Origin: Melioribacter sp.
GTDB taxonomy: Bacteria; Bacteroidota; Ignavibacteria; Ignavibacteriales; Melioribacteraceae
Assembly (NCBI GenBank): GCA_003155655.1
Contig: PMDS01000031.1
Coordinates: 1 to 42,972 of the forward strand
Length of the DNA: 42,972 nt
Reading direction: 5' to 3'
The notes under the pieces are model-generated. The model was not told the origin of the DNA, did no database searches, and was given only the letters and a program-made list of their open reading frames with translations. Shown here in pieces: positions 15,889 through 25,844 of the stretch. The number at the start of each line of letters is the position of its first letter. The stretch's first letter is position 1. The position numbers and the translations under genes were made by a program.

Positions 15889-17247
15889 ATGCACTTTCAT
15901 GATGAAGATACAATAACTGCATTAGCAACAGCGCCCGGCGTTGGAGCCATTTCTATAATTCGTATAAGCGGCTCAATAAGTTTTGAATCGGTTGATCAGA
16001 TTTTCGTTGGCAAACAAAAAATTGTAAACACGCCGACACATACAATTCACTATGGAAAAATAGTTGACAGAAATAATGAGATTGTTGATGATGTGCTGGT
16101 TTCGGTTTTTAGAAATCCCAATTCATATACCGGTGAAGATTCGGTTGAGATAAGCACTCATGGCAGTTCTTATATAGTTGAAAAAATAATTGCTGCTTTG
16201 GTTGAAACCGGTATTCGTTTGGCAGAACCCGGAGAGTTTAGTAAGAGAGCATTCCTTAATGGGAAATTAGATCTGGCACAAGCAGAGGCAGTTGCCGATG
16301 TAATTAATTCAAGAACGGAAGCATCTCTGCGCGGTGCAAGAAATCAACTTGATGGATTGTTATCAAGCAAGGTAAAATCGCTTAGAAAAATGCTGATAGA
16401 AATTTCATCATTGATTGAACTGGAATTGGATTTTGTTGAGGAGAATATTGAACTGATTCCGTTAAGTGAAATTACAAAAAAGATATCAGCAATTGAAAAT
16501 GAAATTGAATCACTACTTCAAACATATTCTTTTGGAAGGGTGATTAAAGATGGAGTCAATGTTGCGTTAGTGGGAAAAACAAATGTCGGCAAGTCGTCAC
16601 TTCTAAATTATCTTTTAAAAGAAGCGCGCGCGATTGTCAGTCATATTCCCGGAACAACAAGAGATATAATAAGAGAAGAACTTTATATTGATGGAATATT
16701 GTTTAAGATTTATGATACAGCGGGAATAAGACATACGGAAGATGAGGTAGAAAAGGAAGGTGTAGTAAGAAGTAAAGACGCAGTAAAGAATGCCGACATT
16801 ATTCTCTTTATGAATGACATAAAAGAAAAATTTGCAGAGGGACTTTATGGGTATATTACAGGTCAAAGTGGGTCAGAACGGGTGATAATTGTCGCAAATA
16901 AATTAGATCTTGGAGATGAAATTTCATTCAAAGCTGATGTAAAAATATCATGTATAACCGGAGAGGGTATTGAAAATCTTTTTTCATTACTAAAGAAAAA
17001 AGCAATTGGTTCGTATAGTTATACAGAGAAGACAGCAATAGTTTCTAATTTAAGGCATTACAATGCTCTTCGAAAATCAAGACAAAATCTAAAGAATGCT
17101 CAATATTCAATATCTGCCAAATTCTCGAATGAATTCATTGCGGTAGATTTGAGAAATGCAGAGAATTCTCTAGGGGAAATAGTTGGAGAAATAACCTCCG
17201 ATGATATACTAAATAACATTTTTGCAAAATTTTGTATAGGAAAGTGA
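15889..17247 (+). CDS. mnmE: tRNA modification GTPase MnmE
   Basis: 452 residues, the normal length. The N-terminal formyl-tetrahydrofolate-binding domain begins ITALATAPGVGAISIIRISG; GEFSKRAFLNGKLDLAQAEA is the family signature; the inserted G domain has GKTNVGKS at 229-236, DTAG (G3) and NKLD (G4); the protein ends in the invariant FCIGK, whose Cys is characteristic. With MnmG it installs the 5-carboxymethylaminomethyl group on the wobble uridine of certain tRNAs. It is first in a plus-strand run mnmE-mnmG-rsmG. The weak upstream ribosome site is AT-rich, as in many Bacteroidota genes. Confidence 0.98.
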   Translation: MHFHDEDTITALATAPGVGAISIIRISGSISFESVDQIFVGKQKIVNTPTHTIHYGKIVDRNNEIVDDVLVSVFRNPNSYTGEDSVEISTHGSSYIVEKIIAALVETGIRLAEPGEFSKRAFLNGKLDLAQAEAVADVINSRTEASLRGARNQLDGLLSSKVKSLRKMLIEISSLIELELDFVEENIELIPLSEITKKISAIENEIESLLQTYSFGRVIKDGVNVALVGKTNVGKSSLLNYLLKEARAIVSHIPGTTRDIIREELYIDGILFKIYDTAGIRHTEDEVEKEGVVRSKDAVKNADIILFMNDIKEKFAEGLYGYITGQSGSERVIIVANKLDLGDEISFKADVKISCITGEGIENLFSLLKKKAIGSYSYTEKTAIVSNLRHYNALRKSRQNLKNAQYSISAKFSNEFIAVDLRNAENSLGEIVGEITSDDILNNIFAKFCIGK

Positions 17248-17249
17248 TA

Positions 17250-17265
17250 AGTTTCACGTGAAATC
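17250..17265. promoter_or_regulatory. parS-like ParB-binding site 1
   Basis: aGTTTCACGTGAAAtc matches the 16-bp bacterial parS consensus TGTTTCACGTGAAACA at 13 positions, with the central TTTCACGTGAAA dyad intact. It starts 3 bp after the mnmE stop. Confidence 0.75.
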
Positions 17266-17306
17266 TGATGCAGAATTTGGTTTGGTTCGCAGCCTAAATT
17301 TTAATG

Positions 17307-17322
17307 ATTTTCACGTGAAACA
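17307..17322. promoter_or_regulatory. parS-like ParB-binding site 2
   Basis: atTTTCACGTGAAACA matches 14 of 16 consensus positions. It is 57 bp from site 1 and 16 bp before the mnmG ATG. Two such sites in one 90 bp gap are very unlikely by chance in AT-rich DNA and indicate a chromosome-partition locus near the replication origin. Confidence 0.75.
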
Positions 17323-17337
17323 TAAGGTATAAAATAG

Positions 17338-19212
17338 ATGAGAAAGTTTGATTTAATAGTTGTTGGAGGAGGGCATGCAGGTATAGAAGCTGCTTATGTA
17401 GCTTCAAGAATGGGTTGCAGCGTAGCTTTAATTACAATGGATAAAAATGCAATTGGAAGAATGTCATGCAATCCAGCAATTGGTGGAAGTGCTAAAGGGC
17501 ACCTTGTTCATGAGATTGACGCCCTTGGCGGAGCTATGGGGCTTATAGCAGATAGAACCGGGATTCAATTTCGCATACTGAATAAATCTAAAGGACCTGC
17601 TGTTTGGGCTGGAAGGTGTCAGTCTGATAGAAAATTGTATTCTGAATTTGCTTCAATGGTAATTGAGTCGTTGGAGAATGTTGAGATTATAGAAGACTCT
17701 GTACTGGAAGCAGTAGAAGAAAACAAGCAAATAACAGCGATAAAAAGCGCAAAAGGGGAAGAGATCGGATGCAAAGCGCTGGTAGTATGTTCGGGTACAT
17801 TTTTAAATGGATTAATGCATACAGGTCTTTCTTCCAGAACCGGAGGTAGATATGGAGAAAATGCAGCTGTTGGTCTTACACAATCACTAGTTAATATGGG
17901 ATTTGTATCTGGCAGACTAAAAACCGGCACACCGCCAAGATTAAAAAAATCTTCCATTAACTGGGAAGTTCTTGATGAGCAGCCGGGTGATATAGAACCG
18001 GAACCATTTTCTTTGCATACGGACAAAAGTAAATTTCCATTTCTTCCGCAGCTTAGTTGTCATATTACATATACTAATAAAGAAGCACATAAAATTTTAG
18101 AAAAAGGATTTGACCGGTCTCCATTATTTACCGGAGTAATTGAAGGAGTGGGTCCAAGGTATTGTCCATCCATCGAAGATAAGATAGTCAGGTTCGCAGA
18201 TAAAGAACGTCACCAATTATTTCTTGAGCCGGAGGGATTAGATTCGGATCTAATTTATTTAAATGGATTTTCAAGTTCACTTCCTGCAGAGATACAATAT
18301 GAAGCGCTTAAAAAAATAAAAGGTCTTGAGAATGCAGAAATGGTTCGTCCCGGTTATGCAGTTGAGTACGATTATTTTCCTCCATACCAGGTTGATTTAA
18401 CACTTGAAACAAAGTTAATACAGGGGTTATACTTCGCAGGACAAATTAATGGTACCTCAGGTTATGAAGAAGCTGCCGGGCAGGGAATAATTGCCGGAAT
18501 AAATGCAGCGTTAAAAATTCAGAAGAAGCCGGAGTTTATTCTTAAAAGAAGTGAAGCATATATCGGTGTTATGATAGATGATCTTGTTGGAAAATCCACC
18601 AACGAACCTTATAGAATGTTTACATCACGAGCAGAACACAGATTAATTTTAAGACAGGATAATACCGAGAGGCGTTTGTTAAAATTTGGTTATCAATTTG
18701 GATTGATACCAAAAGAAATTTATGATGAGTTTCTCGAAAGAGAAAAGATAATAATTGAGAGTAAACTAATTTTAGAAGAGATAAAAATTCCTGCTAAAAA
18801 GATTAATGAATTCTTTGAGCAAAAAGGAATTGATAAAGTTGATAACTCAGAAACAATTGCCAAATTAGTTAAACGGCCGGAAATAAATTTGTTAGAGATT
18901 ATCAACCTCTATGAAAAAGATAATTCGCTGATAAAGAAACTTATTTCAAATAAAAAAGCTTGTGAAGAAACAGAAGTTGAATTGAAATACTCAGGATACA
19001 TAGAAAGGCAGGAAGATCTTGTAAAAAGAATGGAAAAGTTGGAGAGCACAAATATTCCATTAAATATTAATTATTTTAATTTAAAGTCTCTTTCAACAGA
19101 AGGACTTGAAAAACTCAATAAAGTAAAGCCTAGAACAATAGCCCAGGCCTCAAGAATCTCAGGTGTTACACCGTCTGATATTTCTATATTATTAGTATAT
19201 TTGAAGAGCTAA
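17338..19212 (+). CDS. mnmG: tRNA modification enzyme MnmG (GidA)
   Basis: 624 residues. The FAD-binding motif [12 protein letters not shown] is at 9-20, [17 protein letters not shown] with the conserved Cys follows near 42-58, and [20 protein letters not shown] near 367-386 is the second GidA signature. The C-terminal domain (about 560-624) carries the MnmE-binding helices. It works with MnmE in wobble-uridine modification using FAD and methylene-tetrahydrofolate. It lies 90 bp after mnmE; the gap holds two parS sites, so the two genes may still be co-transcribed through them. Confidence 0.98.
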   Translation: MRKFDLIVVGGGHAGIEAAYVASRMGCSVALITMDKNAIGRMSCNPAIGGSAKGHLVHEIDALGGAMGLIADRTGIQFRILNKSKGPAVWAGRCQSDRKLYSEFASMVIESLENVEIIEDSVLEAVEENKQITAIKSAKGEEIGCKALVVCSGTFLNGLMHTGLSSRTGGRYGENAAVGLTQSLVNMGFVSGRLKTGTPPRLKKSSINWEVLDEQPGDIEPEPFSLHTDKSKFPFLPQLSCHITYTNKEAHKILEKGFDRSPLFTGVIEGVGPRYCPSIEDKIVRFADKERHQLFLEPEGLDSDLIYLNGFSSSLPAEIQYEALKKIKGLENAEMVRPGYAVEYDYFPPYQVDLTLETKLIQGLYFAGQINGTSGYEEAAGQGIIAGINAALKIQKKPEFILKRSEAYIGVMIDDLVGKSTNEPYRMFTSRAEHRLILRQDNTERRLLKFGYQFGLIPKEIYDEFLEREKIIIESKLILEEIKIPAKKINEFFEQKGIDKVDNSETIAKLVKRPEINLLEIINLYEKDNSLIKKLISNKKACEETEVELKYSGYIERQEDLVKRMEKLESTNIPLNINYFNLKSLSTEGLEKLNKVKPRTIAQASRISGVTPSDISILLVYLKS

Positions 19213-19223
19213 TAATTGAGATT

Positions 19224-19907
19224 TTGTTGGATCTTCAAGAACAATACCTTCGCGAACTAAAAATGCTCTTTTGGGAAAACAGCTTAAACCCGGACGAGTA
19301 CCAATTAGAAAGACTTGCCCATTTTTCTAATCTTATCGCTCAAAAGAATACAAAACTTAATTTAATCTCGCGCAAAGACGTAGTAAAAATTGTTGAGAAT
19401 CATGTTTTTCTCTCATCGCTTATCGCTGAATTTCTTCCACATAAGATTTCTAGATTTTTAGATATTGGAACAGGAGGAGGATTACCGGGAATTCCTTTAG
19501 CAATTACCCGTCCTGTTATGCGGGGCGTACTTGTAGATTCAACTACAAAAAAAATTGATGCTGTCAAAGATTTTATAAATAAATTAAAACTGAATAATGT
19601 TGTTGCCGAGAACAGCCGTGTTGAAAGCGAAGAGTTCAAAGCTAAATATGCCGATAATTTTGATTTGGTTGTAAGCAGGGCAACAGTTCCTTTAATAATA
19701 TTATTCAGATATTCACTTCCTTTACTAAAAGAAAAAGGTTACATCGCAGCAGTAAAAGGGGGTGATTTAATGGATGAATTTAAAACTGCCGAATTGAAAT
19801 ATAAAGCACACATAAAAAAGTCGACTTTATTTGAGTTATCTTACAAGCCAACCAATACACGCAACGAGAAGGGTAAAAAACTGATTCTCATTGAGATCAA
19901 CAAGTAG
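19224..19907 (+). CDS. rsmG: 16S rRNA m7G527 methyltransferase RsmG (GidB)
   Basis: 227 residues. The motifs are FLDIGTGGGLPGIPLAI (SAM-binding motif I, near 79-95), LVDSTTKKIDAVKDF and DLVVSRAT, all typical of GidB, which methylates G527 of 16S rRNA. The frame opens with TTG codons at 19224 and 19227, and the first ATG is 13 codons on (19263); family alignments include the segment before that ATG, so a TTG start is preferred with moderate certainty. It follows mnmG after 11 bp. In many bacteria parA and parB come next; here they do not. Confidence 0.95.
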   Translation: MLDLQEQYLRELKMLFWENSLNPDEYQLERLAHFSNLIAQKNTKLNLISRKDVVKIVENHVFLSSLIAEFLPHKISRFLDIGTGGGLPGIPLAITRPVMRGVLVDSTTKKIDAVKDFINKLKLNNVVAENSRVESEEFKAKYADNFDLVVSRATVPLIILFRYSLPLLKEKGYIAAVKGGDLMDEFKTAELKYKAHIKKSTLFELSYKPTNTRNEKGKKLILIEINK

Positions 19908-19959
19908 ATCTTATCTTTTTAACCTGAATATTTATTCTGAAGGATTTCTTTAATTAAAG

Positions 19960-19967
19960 TATATTTG
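19960..19967 (+). promoter_or_regulatory. Possible -7 promoter element before the SIR2 gene
   Basis: TATATTTG fits TAnnTTTG and lies 48 bp before the ATG of the SIR2-domain gene. I see no good TTTG at the -33 distance, so this is weak. Confidence 0.25.
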
Positions 19968-20015
19968 TAATAATCGTTCAACTATGTACTAAGAAATTAT
20001 ATCTGGTTGTGCTTT

Positions 20016-21137
20016 ATGAATAATACTGCTGAAAAATTTTTACGTTACTTACCAAGCAGGGATATTGTTTTTATTTTTGGGGCAGGAGCATCTCACGCTG
20101 ATGGAGTTCCACTGCAAAAGGATATGCTTCCAATGATTATCTCGGGGAATATTAAAGAGATTGAAAGTTCTGCAATTGGTAAAATTGTAACAGAATTTAT
20201 AAAAGAAAATTTTGAATTCAATCCGTTAACAAATCAGTACCCGCAGCTTGAAGCCGTATTTGGGTTTATTGATTATTTCATTCAGCAAAATGAAAGCCTG
20301 AGTGCAAAGTATACAAATGATATAATTAGGGATATCAAAGAATATCTGATAAAACTTATTCATTATGTTGTGAATCTTAGAACCGACAAGCAAAGCCATT
20401 ATTATCATCTTTTCTGGAAAGCAGTTCAGAAAAGAAGTTCAAACATTTCAATAATTACACTTAACTACGATACTCTTCTTGAACAAGCATTTGATTTCCT
20501 ATTTAAAAATCATGGTTATATTGATTACTGTATACAATTTATGAACTATGAGCGTTCTCCTGAAATGCAGGATTACAATTTTTGGGTGAATCCGCGCGAG
20601 CCTGTTTCTATAATTGAAAATGAAAATCCAATTCCCTATAAAATTATTAAAGTTCATGGCAGCCTTAATTGGAAATATTGCAATTGCTGCAACCAAACAT
20701 TGCTGACGCCGTGGGATAGAAAGATTGACTTAAACCATGGGAAATTTCTTGGTTATACTTATCCGGATAATCAAGAATATGAATTTCACTGCCCGATTGA
20801 TGGAACTGAATTCCAGACATTGATAATGCCCCCTACTTACTTGAAGACAATACATCAGCAAATTATTTCCCAGTTACTTGCAGAGGCGTCACGCGAGATA
20901 AGAATTGCAAAAAAGATTGTCTTTATTGGTTATTCCCTTTCCAGTTCTGATGTTCATATAAAAGCATTACTGAAAAAACAAATCAATCCCGATAAAGAAA
21001 TAATTGTAATCAATCCCAAACAGAAAGAGTCACTAGAGTTGAATTACAAATCCCTGAATAAAAATGTGAAATTTATTTACACGAATTTTGAAGAATTTGT
21101 AAATAATGAACAGGAATTGGATTCTATATTTTTTTAA
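20016..21137 (+). CDS. SIR2-like domain protein, possible defence NADase
   Basis: 373 residues from the ATG at 20016 (a TTG three codons earlier is also in frame). SIR2-fold landmarks are all present: FIFGAGASHADG (GAGxS, 20-31) for NAD binding, TLNYDTLLEQAF with N150 and D152, KVHGSLNW with the catalytic-type H214, a zinc-ribbon-like Cys cluster (C-N-C-C at 222-225 and a later HCP), and FIGYSLSSSDVHIKALL. SIR2-like proteins of this class are common in anti-phage systems such as Thoeris, DSR and SIR2-HerA, where they destroy NAD, and also occur alone. It sits next to a restriction-like operon, which supports a defence role by context only. No effector partner such as HerA or Argonaute is adjacent. 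Confidence 0.75.
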   Translation: MNNTAEKFLRYLPSRDIVFIFGAGASHADGVPLQKDMLPMIISGNIKEIESSAIGKIVTEFIKENFEFNPLTNQYPQLEAVFGFIDYFIQQNESLSAKYTNDIIRDIKEYLIKLIHYVVNLRTDKQSHYYHLFWKAVQKRSSNISIITLNYDTLLEQAFDFLFKNHGYIDYCIQFMNYERSPEMQDYNFWVNPREPVSIIENENPIPYKIIKVHGSLNWKYCNCCNQTLLTPWDRKIDLNHGKFLGYTYPDNQEYEFHCPIDGTEFQTLIMPPTYLKTIHQQIISQLLAEASREIRIAKKIVFIGYSLSSSDVHIKALLKKQINPDKEIIVINPKQKESLELNYKSLNKNVKFIYTNFEEFVNNEQELDSIFF

Positions 21138-22060
21138 TTTTTATTTTTAGTCAGCTCATCATACGTTTTTTCTAAATTCATTTTTTTCAATCCTGCTCTC
21201 ATTTCTTTCAAATCTTTAAATCCCGGAATTTCATCTGCCAGCGCAATTTGTTCTTTTGTTCTGCCCTTTTTAATTTCATTTGAAACAAAATCCACCAATG
21301 CAGAAATGTAATCTTTCATTAAGTTAACATCCTGCATGGAGCCTGTTACAAATTCATTTGTTATGCCATGACCAAAAATAAAGAGCGTTTCCTTTGAATA
21401 ATATTTAATAACCTTTTCTAAAACATTAATCCAGTTTACAACAGAGCCGCCCCCGGCAAGATCTATATATGGAAAAGTTCTGTTGAATACAAGATCGCCA
21501 ACGTGGGCAATGTTTAGGCTTTCGAAATGGATAACAGAATCTCCGCCGGTATGGGCAGGACTAAAATATTTTGCAGTAATTTTCTCTTTACCCAAAATAG
21601 CAGACCACTCATCTTTAAAAGTTGTGTCAGCATATACTTGTGGTTTGCCGGGATCATTTCCATAACTTTTTTTCTGAAGTTCAATACAATTTTCATGTGC
21701 CACTATTTTTGCAGTATAATTTTTTAAATAAACATTTCCGGGAGTATGGTCGCCATGATGATGAGTGTTGAAAAGTAAATCAATTTTGCGGGGTGTAATT
21801 TTTTGCAGGGATGCTGTAAAGTTTTTTGCTGTGTCCGGAAATTGAGAATCAACAACCACCACGGCATCGCTTGAAGCAAGCCAGGCAATAGTTCCTCCGC
21901 GTTCAATGTAAATACCGAAATTATCCCGCAGGGTAATAAAACCTTCTGTCTTTTCTTGCAGCTGTCCCAGGATATTGCTGCTCTTTAAAATAATTCCTCC
22001 TGCAGCAAGGGTACAGGCTTTTAAAAAATCCTTACGTGAAATACTCATATAATTATTCAT
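21134..22060 (-). CDS. Exported metallo-beta-lactamase-fold hydrolase
   Basis: 308 residues. The zinc motif NTHHHGDHTPGN, the later PAHTGGDS and the last GHG are the metal ligands of the MBL fold. The N-terminus SISRKDFLKACTLAAGGIIL resembles a twin-arginine signal but has RK rather than RR, so export route is uncertain (Tat-like or Sec). Proteins of this shape hydrolyse various esters, lactones or lactams; the substrate cannot be told. A start at the fifth codon (MSISRKDF) is possible. The gene ends tail-to-tail with the SIR2 gene, overlapping it by 4 bp, an arrangement that suggests compaction rather than shared expression. Confidence 0.8.
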   Translation of the reverse strand: MNNYMSISRKDFLKACTLAAGGIILKSSNILGQLQEKTEGFITLRDNFGIYIERGGTIAWLASSDAVVVVDSQFPDTAKNFTASLQKITPRKIDLLFNTHHHGDHTPGNVYLKNYTAKIVAHENCIELQKKSYGNDPGKPQVYADTTFKDEWSAILGKEKITAKYFSPAHTGGDSVIHFESLNIAHVGDLVFNRTFPYIDLAGGGSVVNWINVLEKVIKYYSKETLFIFGHGITNEFVTGSMQDVNLMKDYISALVDFVSNEIKKGRTKEQIALADEIPGFKDLKEMRAGLKKMNLEKTYDELTKNKN

Positions 22061-22156
22061 AATTAATGTAAGTTATTAAATTTAGAGTATTTATTCGCCA
22101 AATTATTGGTTGTTTATTTCAATATATTCAAATTATTCAGATAGGTATAAGTTTTA

Positions 22157-22810
22157 TCAAATGAAATTAAACATTAAATGATATAGTCTCAATGGAAACC
22201 CATCTTCAGTTTTATGTACTGAGCTAAAATGAAATTCGAAATTTTGGATAAAATGTTCTTGGGTTAGAAAAGATACAGTTTTAATACTACCAAAATTATT
22301 CTCTAGAAGGTAATTTATATTCCCCACATTTTTGGTAATGTCAATTGATTCAACAATAAAACCAATCATACCATTTACTTTATAAAAGGATGAATAGAAA
22401 CCTGATGTAAATCTTTGAATTCCATTTGCGATATATTTGTAATTTAATCCAGAACTGCCTCTTTGTGCTTTTCTGCCAAGTCGTTTACATTCTATAAGGT
22501 AATATTCATTTTGATTATAAAATGTATTAGGGGAAAATACTCTTATGTCAGTTCTTCCTAATGAAGTAGTTTCTGGAACTTCTGGTAGGATGAAATATTC
22601 TAACTTAATAATTCTTTTGATCTTTGAGTTATTTAAATACTTGTTTACTAAAATATCACGAATACCATTCTCATCATTTAAGGGCACGACAATTTTATCT
22701 TTTCTTAATAAATAATAACATAAAGTAATTTTTTCAAGAATATCTCTAAACTCACTTGAATAAATTGAATCATTATACAAGAAGTTTGATGCATCTAACT
22801 CATTCTCCAA
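22157..22810 (-). CDS. Candidate PD-(D/E)xK nuclease, third gene of a restriction-like operon
   Basis: 217 residues from a TTG at 22810, chosen because GGAAGGAG precedes it at 8 bases and it overlaps the methyltransferase by only 11 bp; in-frame ATGs at 22861 and 22843 would give up to 234 residues. I recognise no named family. The segment GRTDIRVFSPNTF...YYLIECKRLG has the D-(about 18 residues)-ExK spacing of PD-(D/E)xK nucleases, and FYSSFYKVNGMIGFIVESI continues the likely alpha/beta core. Placed last after a regulator and a DNA methyltransferase, it is most simply the restriction endonuclease subunit. The function is inferred from motif and context. Confidence 0.6.
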   Translation of the reverse strand: MENELDASNFLYNDSIYSSEFRDILEKITLCYYLLRKDKIVVPLNDENGIRDILVNKYLNNSKIKRIIKLEYFILPEVPETTSLGRTDIRVFSPNTFYNQNEYYLIECKRLGRKAQRGSSGLNYKYIANGIQRFTSGFYSSFYKVNGMIGFIVESIDITKNVGNINYLLENNFGSIKTVSFLTQEHFIQNFEFHFSSVHKTEDGFPLRLYHLMFNFI

Positions 22811-25800
22811 TGTAATTTCTCCTTCCTGTTTTGAGAATAGCATCCATGAACTCATCAACATCAAGATATCCTATTGCTTTGTGCCATAACCTTTTTTCAT
22901 TCGGTTTAAATATGTAAAAGAAGTCTTTTTCAAAACCACGCAGGTCTTTTTGAACAAAGAGTTTATCTGTAATTTTCTGGGAAGATAGTCTGATTGCAGT
23001 TTTTAATAAATCGTTTTTTGATTTATTAAGCCATGCTATTGAATTCGGTTTTCCTGTTTTGGGAACAACCCTAAAAAACATTCCTATTACTTGTTTAGAA
23101 TACCATATTTCAGAAATAAATTTATTCTTCTTTGTATCTAATGATTTTGAAAAGCGATTTATAAATATATCAGCATAAGCTTTTAATGCCTCGTCTTTAA
23201 AATTGAATTGATTAAATAATTCTGTTGTTGATTGTTGGTCTCTGGTTATTATTGAACGGACAATATTCAAGGCGAAATCAATCAGGGCATATTCTTTATC
23301 ATCTAAATTTAAAGATTTAAATATTTCATTATCAATTTCAGCAAAATTATTTTGTACCTCGTTATTTAAGGTTTCAATCATATACTCATCAACTAGGGTT
23401 TTTTTCATCTCTTGATTAATTTGCTTTTTAAGTTTTTCAATGTTTGAAACAAATGACTCTAATTCGCAATCTATAAAGGGAATTGAAAATTTATTGTAAT
23501 TTTGTGCTTGTTCGCGTTCTATACCGATAGATGCGAATGTGTTTATTGCTAAATATGAATATAAATTAGAATAGAATAATGCAGAAATTTTAGCAAGTAA
23601 ATTTCTATTATTGGTAACTGACTTAATTGAAGTTATCCCATCTTTGAAAATTAAATTTTTATCTGATATTGCAGAAGAAGTTTTTAATAGTTTAGTGTCT
23701 AATCCTTTTTTTACTAGTAGCATTGGAGCCGTATATATTCGCTTATCTTTAACAAGATCAACTTTATCGAACTCAATACTCCCCTTTAAGGAATAGTCGA
23801 TAAACATAACTTGTATGGAATCGGATTTTATTAAGTCCAGATTTTTAATCGAGATTGTATTTTTAGGTGGATCGACTGTAAAACTTCTTGAATGAATACC
23901 TGTACTAACTACAAATTTATTATTATCTATAAGTTCACCAATTGTAATGTATTCATTTCTTAATTTAGTAATAAAATTAAAATCTAAATAAGAACCGTAG
24001 ACGAGCACTTTCCATAACCAATCAAATTCTTTTAATCTTTTTTGCTTTATTTCCTTTATGTCGCTTCTACTTATTGAAAAGATTTTGAATAAACTAAAAA
24101 AACGACTTGGTTGTAAAGTTATATGTTCAATTACAGTATTATCTGTATTTTCTCCATGTGCGTATTTATAGAATATTATTGCTGTTGGAGCAATAGAAGG
24201 ATCATGAGATTTATTGAATACTTCTTTTCTAACAGGCGCAAGCTCAAATACTTTGTTAATATAAAATTCCTCTGTCCAATAATTCCTAAATGGGCTTCTG
24301 ACAGTGTTATAGCCTAAATTATACAGAATACTGCTTCTAACAAGCAATGCAATTTGTGTGTATGGCTTTGTAAAATCACTAACTCTTAAAACAAACCCCT
24401 CAGCAATCTCTCCGTTATTTACGGCTATTGAATATTTTTTGTTCTTTTCTTTTTTCTTTCGATCTTTAAGATATTGTTTACCAAGAGTGTCCATTCCATT
24501 TCCTTTCCATGGTGGATTCCCAATAATGAAACTAAATTCTTTAATTTTTAACAAGTCATTATATTCGTGTTTTATGTCAAAGAAATCGGCTTCAAAAAAA
24601 TTAGTCTTTAATAATTTAGGAAACCGGAATGTTTCTATGCTAGATGGTTTTTGATAATCCAAAAGAGTTAATTGTATCGAAAATATTGCAACTTGAATTG
24701 CAGAAAGATTTTTATCTAAACCAAAAATATTATCTAGAGCTAATTGCCTAAGCATTTCTTTAAAATCTTTAGAATCTTTTTTAACCATGGGATGTAAATA
24801 AATATAGCGTTCAATTATTTTGCGTAAAGTCTCTACCAGAAAAATCCCTGAACCACAAGCAGGGTCAAGTACCTTGCAATTATACTCTTTTGGATTGTCT
24901 AATAAGTATTTCTCAATCGTCTCATTAAGAATATAATCTACTAAAAAAAGTGGCGTATAATAAACACCCTCTTCAGCTTGATTACGTTCTCCAATAAATG
25001 ATTCGTAAACGTTACTTATGAATTCAATCGGAATAATAGAAAAATCATAAAGTTTAAACAAGGATTTTTGTCCGTTCCCTAGATCATCCTCATTGAGCAA
25101 ACTGATAACTGTATTTAATGAATCCTGCTGAATTTTGTGGTAATCAGAATCATCCAAATAAAACATGTCCCCATTGAACTTTTTCTCTAAATATTTAAAA
25201 AACTTAACAGCAAGCTTCTGATTTGACAACACTGAACAAAAATCATCATTTGACCAGTATTTTTCTTTGTCAAATCCGATTTTTACTTTACGGTCGATGA
25301 GATATCTTACAAAGATTACTTTTCCAATTAAGGCATTTGCAATATTTGGTTTAACATTATTTTTTGAGATTAAAATTTTTCTAGCAATCTTTATATTTTC
25401 TAATAAATGAAAATCAACCCTGCTTTCATATTTAAGGCTAGATTGATATTTATCCCATGTTTTACCGCTAACAATTTCAAAATAGTTAAAATCATTTATA
25501 TTATTATTGCTTGCAATTTGTTCTAAAGAACTTTTTTCTTCTAAATAGTGATAACCATTAAAAATTTCAACAATAGCCTTATATGCAAAAATAATAATTG
25601 GAGATTCATTGGAATTCCACAATGCTTTGTGTATTCTCTCTTTTTCTTTTGGTGTATCGTAAAAAAGTATTAATGGTTTGTGGTCAAAGACAAAAAAAGC
25701 ATCAGGTTTAAGCTTGTCTTTTATTAATCTTCCAACTCTGCTGGTGAACTGACATTCCTTTTGCCATAAATTCTCAGAAGTAATAAAAAGACCATTCGCT

Positions 25801-25844
25801 TTATTTATTCCCAAAGTTTTAAATATTCCTAGAAGATTTTTCAT
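22800..25844 (-). CDS. Large N6-adenine-type DNA methyltransferase (Eco57I-like), restriction-modification
   Basis: 1014 residues. The SAM motif DPACGSG is at 327-333 and the catalytic motif NPPW at 443-446, the order of gamma-class N6-adenine methyltransferases. The first 300 residues, with FVFDHKPLILFYD and GERNQAEEGVYYTPLFLVDY just before the methylase core, resemble Eco57I/PglX-type enzymes; the region after about 600 (FVVSTGIHSRSF, later helices) is a plausible target-recognition part. I see no clear nuclease motif in the N-terminus, in line with a separate nuclease encoded next. The ATG overlaps the regulator's stop as ATGA. An individual R-M methylase is likely; BREX or DISARM partners are absent. 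Confidence 0.85.
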   Translation of the reverse strand: MKNLLGIFKTLGINKANGLFITSENLWQKECQFTSRVGRLIKDKLKPDAFFVFDHKPLILFYDTPKEKERIHKALWNSNESPIIIFAYKAIVEIFNGYHYLEEKSSLEQIASNNNINDFNYFEIVSGKTWDKYQSSLKYESRVDFHLLENIKIARKILISKNNVKPNIANALIGKVIFVRYLIDRKVKIGFDKEKYWSNDDFCSVLSNQKLAVKFFKYLEKKFNGDMFYLDDSDYHKIQQDSLNTVISLLNEDDLGNGQKSLFKLYDFSIIPIEFISNVYESFIGERNQAEEGVYYTPLFLVDYILNETIEKYLLDNPKEYNCKVLDPACGSGIFLVETLRKIIERYIYLHPMVKKDSKDFKEMLRQLALDNIFGLDKNLSAIQVAIFSIQLTLLDYQKPSSIETFRFPKLLKTNFFEADFFDIKHEYNDLLKIKEFSFIIGNPPWKGNGMDTLGKQYLKDRKKKEKNKKYSIAVNNGEIAEGFVLRVSDFTKPYTQIALLVRSSILYNLGYNTVRSPFRNYWTEEFYINKVFELAPVRKEVFNKSHDPSIAPTAIIFYKYAHGENTDNTVIEHITLQPSRFFSLFKIFSISRSDIKEIKQKRLKEFDWLWKVLVYGSYLDFNFITKLRNEYITIGELIDNNKFVVSTGIHSRSFTVDPPKNTISIKNLDLIKSDSIQVMFIDYSLKGSIEFDKVDLVKDKRIYTAPMLLVKKGLDTKLLKTSSAISDKNLIFKDGITSIKSVTNNRNLLAKISALFYSNLYSYLAINTFASIGIEREQAQNYNKFSIPFIDCELESFVSNIEKLKKQINQEMKKTLVDEYMIETLNNEVQNNFAEIDNEIFKSLNLDDKEYALIDFALNIVRSIITRDQQSTTELFNQFNFKDEALKAYADIFINRFSKSLDTKKNKFISEIWYSKQVIGMFFRVVPKTGKPNSIAWLNKSKNDLLKTAIRLSSQKITDKLFVQKDLRGFEKDFFYIFKPNEKRLWHKAIGYLDVDEFMDAILKTGRRNYIGE

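Noticed and set aside
20016-21137. Thoeris or SIR2-HerA/SIR2-Argonaute system
   Set aside because: No TIR, HerA or Argonaute gene is adjacent to the SIR2-domain gene.
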